DNA from: Spirochaetaceae bacterium
GTDB lineage: Bacteria > Spirochaetota > Spirochaetia > DSM-27196 > PXBQ01
Reading direction: 5' to 3'
DNA length: 8,711 bases
Assembly (NCBI GenBank): GCA_003566875.1
Contig: PXBQ01000520.1
Coordinates: 1 to 8,711, forward strand
Made by a program: the position numbers and the translations under genes. Positions 7,031 to 8,711 of the stretch are shown piece after piece; within the stretch, counting starts at the first letter, position 1, and every line of letters starts with the position of its first letter. The notes beneath the pieces were generated by a model that was not told the DNA's origin, did not search any database, and was given only the letters and a program-made list of their open reading frames with translations.

Positions 7031-7161
7031 AGTGCTCGCAGAACCGTTCCGTTTTGTCTGTTTTTTATTTGTTCGTGTTGTTATATTTGTCACAACCGAC
7101 TTTTGGGCCATTGCACAGGTGTTGCCAAATTCGACAGAATAATGAGAAGGGGGGACTTTGA
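7031..7161 (+). promoter_or_regulatory. AT-rich intergenic region upstream of the lipoprotein gene
   Basis: This stretch is visibly richer in A+T than its neighbours and probably contains the promoter of the envelope operon, but no single candidate is convincing. TATATT (7082-7087) could be a -10 box, with a poor -35. TTGTCA (7087-7092) is a good -35 but its 17-bp partner, ATTGCA, is poor. An inverted repeat GTTGT-N10-ACAAC (7077-7096) encloses the TATATT. CAGA/TCTG (7039-7042 / 7057-7060) before a T-run at 7061-7066 might be a weak terminator for the upstream gene. A strong ribosome binding site, AAGGGGGG (7147-7154), lies 7 nt before the ATG at 7162. Confidence 0.45.
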
Positions 7162-7866
7162 ATGAAGACCATTCGCCGTATATTATTTATGACCACGGTA
7201 TTGATCGTGGTAATGGGGTGCGCCACTGCGCCTGATCCGGAGCCCGTCGACGAGCCTGACGTGGCTGTTGTTCCGGCACCCGCACCGCCCGAACCGACAC
7301 CCGAGCCGGTTCCCGAACCTGCCGTTCCCGCGCCGGAAGAAGAGCGTGCTGCCGCACGGGAACTTCGTCAGATTATCACCAACTACGGCATGGCGGAGTT
7401 CGCGCCCGCCCGGTACGAAACCGGCGAAGAGAGCTTCGGACGGGCCGAGAACGCCTACGGGACGGACAACGAAGTCGCGAAGGAAGCGTATGAAATCGCG
7501 ATCGAGGAGTTCAACGCCGTTGTCGATGCCGGAATCGCGGCACTGCGCCAGGAGACGACCGCAACCGTCGCTGCTGCGAGACGAACTGCCGACACCGAAC
7601 GCGCTGAACGCGTCGTTCCGGATCTTTACCGCCGCGCGGTCGCGACTGAGAATGCAGCGCGGCAGGCAGAATCCGCCGAGAACTACCGCGAAGCGTTCCG
7701 CTTGTACGGGATCGCCGAGCAACAATTCAAGACGGCCTACACCGCCGCGGTCGAACGCAGGCGAGCCGCCGAGGCGGAATTGGCCGACATACAACGCGAT
7801 GTGGACGAATCGCGCGAGCGGATAGAGAAGCTCGAACAAGAAGCCGACGAGGCGGACGGGCAGTAA
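7162..7866 (+). CDS. Proline-rich, alpha-helical lipoprotein (DUF4398-like)
   Basis: 234 aa. A basic start, a hydrophobic stretch (7-18) and VVMGC ending at Cys20 form a signal peptide with a relaxed lipobox as seen in spirochaetes, so the mature protein is probably lipid-anchored. Residues 24-60 are a Pro/Glu spacer with repeated PEP units. The remainder is Ala/Glu/Arg-rich and predicted helical, with two tetratricopeptide-like hairpins (about 75-128 and 153-198) and a charged coiled-coil tail (200-232). PDLYRRA (153-159) and NYREAFRLY (174-182) have close equivalents in the next protein. No enzyme motif is visible. It precedes the LysM gene by 10 nt, so the two are almost surely co-transcribed. 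The pair recalls the Treponema tmpA-tmpB arrangement, but I cannot test homology here. A periplasmic or outer-membrane structural role is inference. Confidence 0.78.
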   Translation: MKTIRRILFMTTVLIVVMGCATAPDPEPVDEPDVAVVPAPAPPEPTPEPVPEPAVPAPEEERAAARELRQIITNYGMAEFAPARYETGEESFGRAENAYGTDNEVAKEAYEIAIEEFNAVVDAGIAALRQETTATVAAARRTADTERAERVVPDLYRRAVATENAARQAESAENYREAFRLYGIAEQQFKTAYTAAVERRRAAEAELADIQRDVDESRERIEKLEQEADEADGQ

Positions 7867-7876
7867 GGAGGCAGTT

Positions 7877-8656
7877 ATGAAAAAAAAAGACAACAAACCG
7901 GCCGTCGCTATTGTTTCATTGCTTGTCGGGCTGTTCGTTCTGATCCCTGCGTTTGGGCAAAATCTTCGAACCGATAATCCTCACTACATCAACCTGCTGC
8001 GGCTTGAAGTTCAAGCCGCGCGCGCGTACGAGGACGCGGAGTACGACGACGCGGTTCGACTGGCACGCGAAGCGAGGCAAGAAGCCGCATTGGCCGAAGC
8101 GTGGGCCGAAGCGATGGTTTTGCGATTTCGCGCCAACAGCATGATCACGGTCGCGCGAAATGAACTCACGCGCGTGCGGGCCCTCGACGCGGCCTCGCGG
8201 TACCCCGACGTGTATCGTACGGCGCAGCAGAACTTCGAACGCGCTGAACGGTTGTTCCGCGAGGGGCACGACGCTGTAACGGCTCGCAACTACACGACCG
8301 CCGATTCACGGTATCAGGAGAGCTACGATCTTGCCTCAACGGCCAGAACCGCAGTCGCCGATATTGGTCCTGCTCCTCGGCCCGAACCGACGCCGGAACC
8401 GGAACCGGAACCGGGGCCACCTCCTCTTCCTCGGTACTACGTTGTCCGGTTGATTCCTGAACGTCGCGACAGCTTCTCGCGGATCGCCGAGTACGAGTTT
8501 GTGTACGGTGATGCGTACAAATGGAGAGTTCTTTACGAGGCGAATCGGGACAAGATCGTGAACCCCGACAATCCTCATCTCATCCATCCGGGGCAGGTGT
8601 TCGAAATCCCGAGCATCGACGGCGAAGAGCGGGAAGGGACCTGGAGTCCGGACTGA
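7877..8656 (+). CDS. Secreted helical protein with C-terminal LysM domain
   Basis: 259 aa. The N-terminus has a KKK patch, a hydrophobic core (9-24) and an AFG-Q site (25-28) suited to signal peptidase I, so the protein is exported. Residues 33-160 are Ala/Arg/Glu-rich helices with tetratricopeptide-like spacing, including PDVYRTA (110-116) and NYTTADSRY (138-146). A Pro/Glu linker (165-185) leads to a LysM domain (187-246: YYVVRLIPERRDSFSRIAEY and HLIHPGQVFEIP), which in this family binds peptidoglycan glycan chains. AAGGAGG (7865-7871) overlaps the previous stop and lies 5 nt before the ATG, a near-ideal ribosome binding site. Codons 2-4 are a run of nine A (7880-7888). It probably tethers an envelope complex that includes the upstream lipoprotein to the cell wall; that partnership is inferred from the operon and the shared motifs. 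Confidence 0.87.
   Translation: MKKKDNKPAVAIVSLLVGLFVLIPAFGQNLRTDNPHYINLLRLEVQAARAYEDAEYDDAVRLAREARQEAALAEAWAEAMVLRFRANSMITVARNELTRVRALDAASRYPDVYRTAQQNFERAERLFREGHDAVTARNYTTADSRYQESYDLASTARTAVADIGPAPRPEPTPEPEPEPGPPPLPRYYVVRLIPERRDSFSRIAEYEFVYGDAYKWRVLYEANRDKIVNPDNPHLIHPGQVFEIPSIDGEEREGTWSPD
8393..8414 (+). repeat. CCGGAA hexamer tandem repeat in the LysM-protein linker
   Basis: Three full copies of CCGGAA plus CCGG run through the codons for the Pro-Glu linker. Copy-number change would stay in frame and alter the linker by two residues per unit. Confidence 0.8.
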
Positions 8657-8668
8657 TCCGTTAGCAGC

Positions 8669-8698
8669 ACCGCCCGGCAGCGCGCCGGGCGGTTTTTT
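8669..8698 (+). terminator. Intrinsic terminator after the LysM gene
   Basis: A perfect 10-bp, G+C-rich stem (8669-8678 with 8684-8693) closes a 5-nt AGCGC loop and is followed by six T (8693-8698). It begins 12 nt after the TGA at 8654-8656 and ends the envelope operon. Confidence 0.95.
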
Positions 8699-8711
8699 AC
8701 GCCCGCCCTGA

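Noticed and set aside
7039..7070. Possible terminator after the YihY-family gene
   Set aside because: The stem is only 4 bp (CAGA/TCTG) with a large loop; the T-run alone is not enough for a separate call.
7183..7896. 237-codon open frame antisense to the lipoprotein gene
   Set aside because: Shadow of the repetitive Ala/Glu-rich sense gene; it reads as a Phe/Leu/Arg-rich product with no motif, and the sense gene has a signal peptide and ribosome site.
1..8711. tRNA, rRNA, CRISPR, insertion sequence or prophage signals
   Set aside because: No cloverleaf, regular spaced repeats, transposase motifs or flanking inverted repeats were seen by eye; nearly all the window is filled by convincing genes.

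Overview
The window looks like a chromosomal segment from a G+C-rich, probably anaerobic or facultatively fermentative bacterium, most likely a free-living spirochaete (Spirochaeta/Alkalispirochaeta-like). This rests on protein style only: a HisKA_2-type PAS kinase, a lipoprotein with a relaxed lipobox, and a lipoprotein + LysM pair of the kind seen in spirochaetes. The NfnAB pair points to ferredoxin-based redox metabolism. No 16S rRNA, tRNA, mobile element, CRISPR array or prophage is visible, and all genes share similar base composition.

Layout. (1) 1-537, minus strand: the N-terminal 179 codons of a YcaQ/AlkZ-like (HTH_42) DNA glycosylase, running off the left edge. (2) 538-644: a divergent intergenic region with a good sigma70-type promoter facing right. 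(3) 645-4548, plus strand: a tightly packed three-gene operon, nfnA (FAD/[2Fe-2S] small subunit), nfnB (GltD-like large subunit) and a sensor histidine kinase. Both junctions are stop/start overlaps (ATGA and TAATG), so translational coupling is likely. (4) 4631-6067: zwf, glucose-6-phosphate dehydrogenase, with its own candidate promoter overlapping the kinase stop codon and a hairpin in the leader, followed 27 nt later by a YihY/BrkB-family membrane protein (6095-7030). (5) 7031-7161: an AT-rich intergenic region. (6) 7162-8656: a two-gene envelope operon, a proline-rich helical lipoprotein and a secreted helical LysM protein, ended by a strong intrinsic terminator (8669-8698).

How the genes fit together. 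NfnAB exchanges electrons among NADH, NADPH and ferredoxin, and G6PD makes NADPH from glucose-6-phosphate, so 645-6067 reads as an NADPH-supply neighbourhood with a sensor kinase embedded in it. A redox or metabolic role for the kinase is inference from position only; no response regulator lies in the window. The last two genes form a separate cell-envelope module, probably outer-membrane or peptidoglycan associated; their two products share a helical motif.

I do not see a clearly new defence, mobile or RNA system here. The most checkable oddities are the kinase coupled to nfnAB with a degenerate receiver domain, the unusual start region of zwf, and the shared motif in the lipoprotein/LysM pair.
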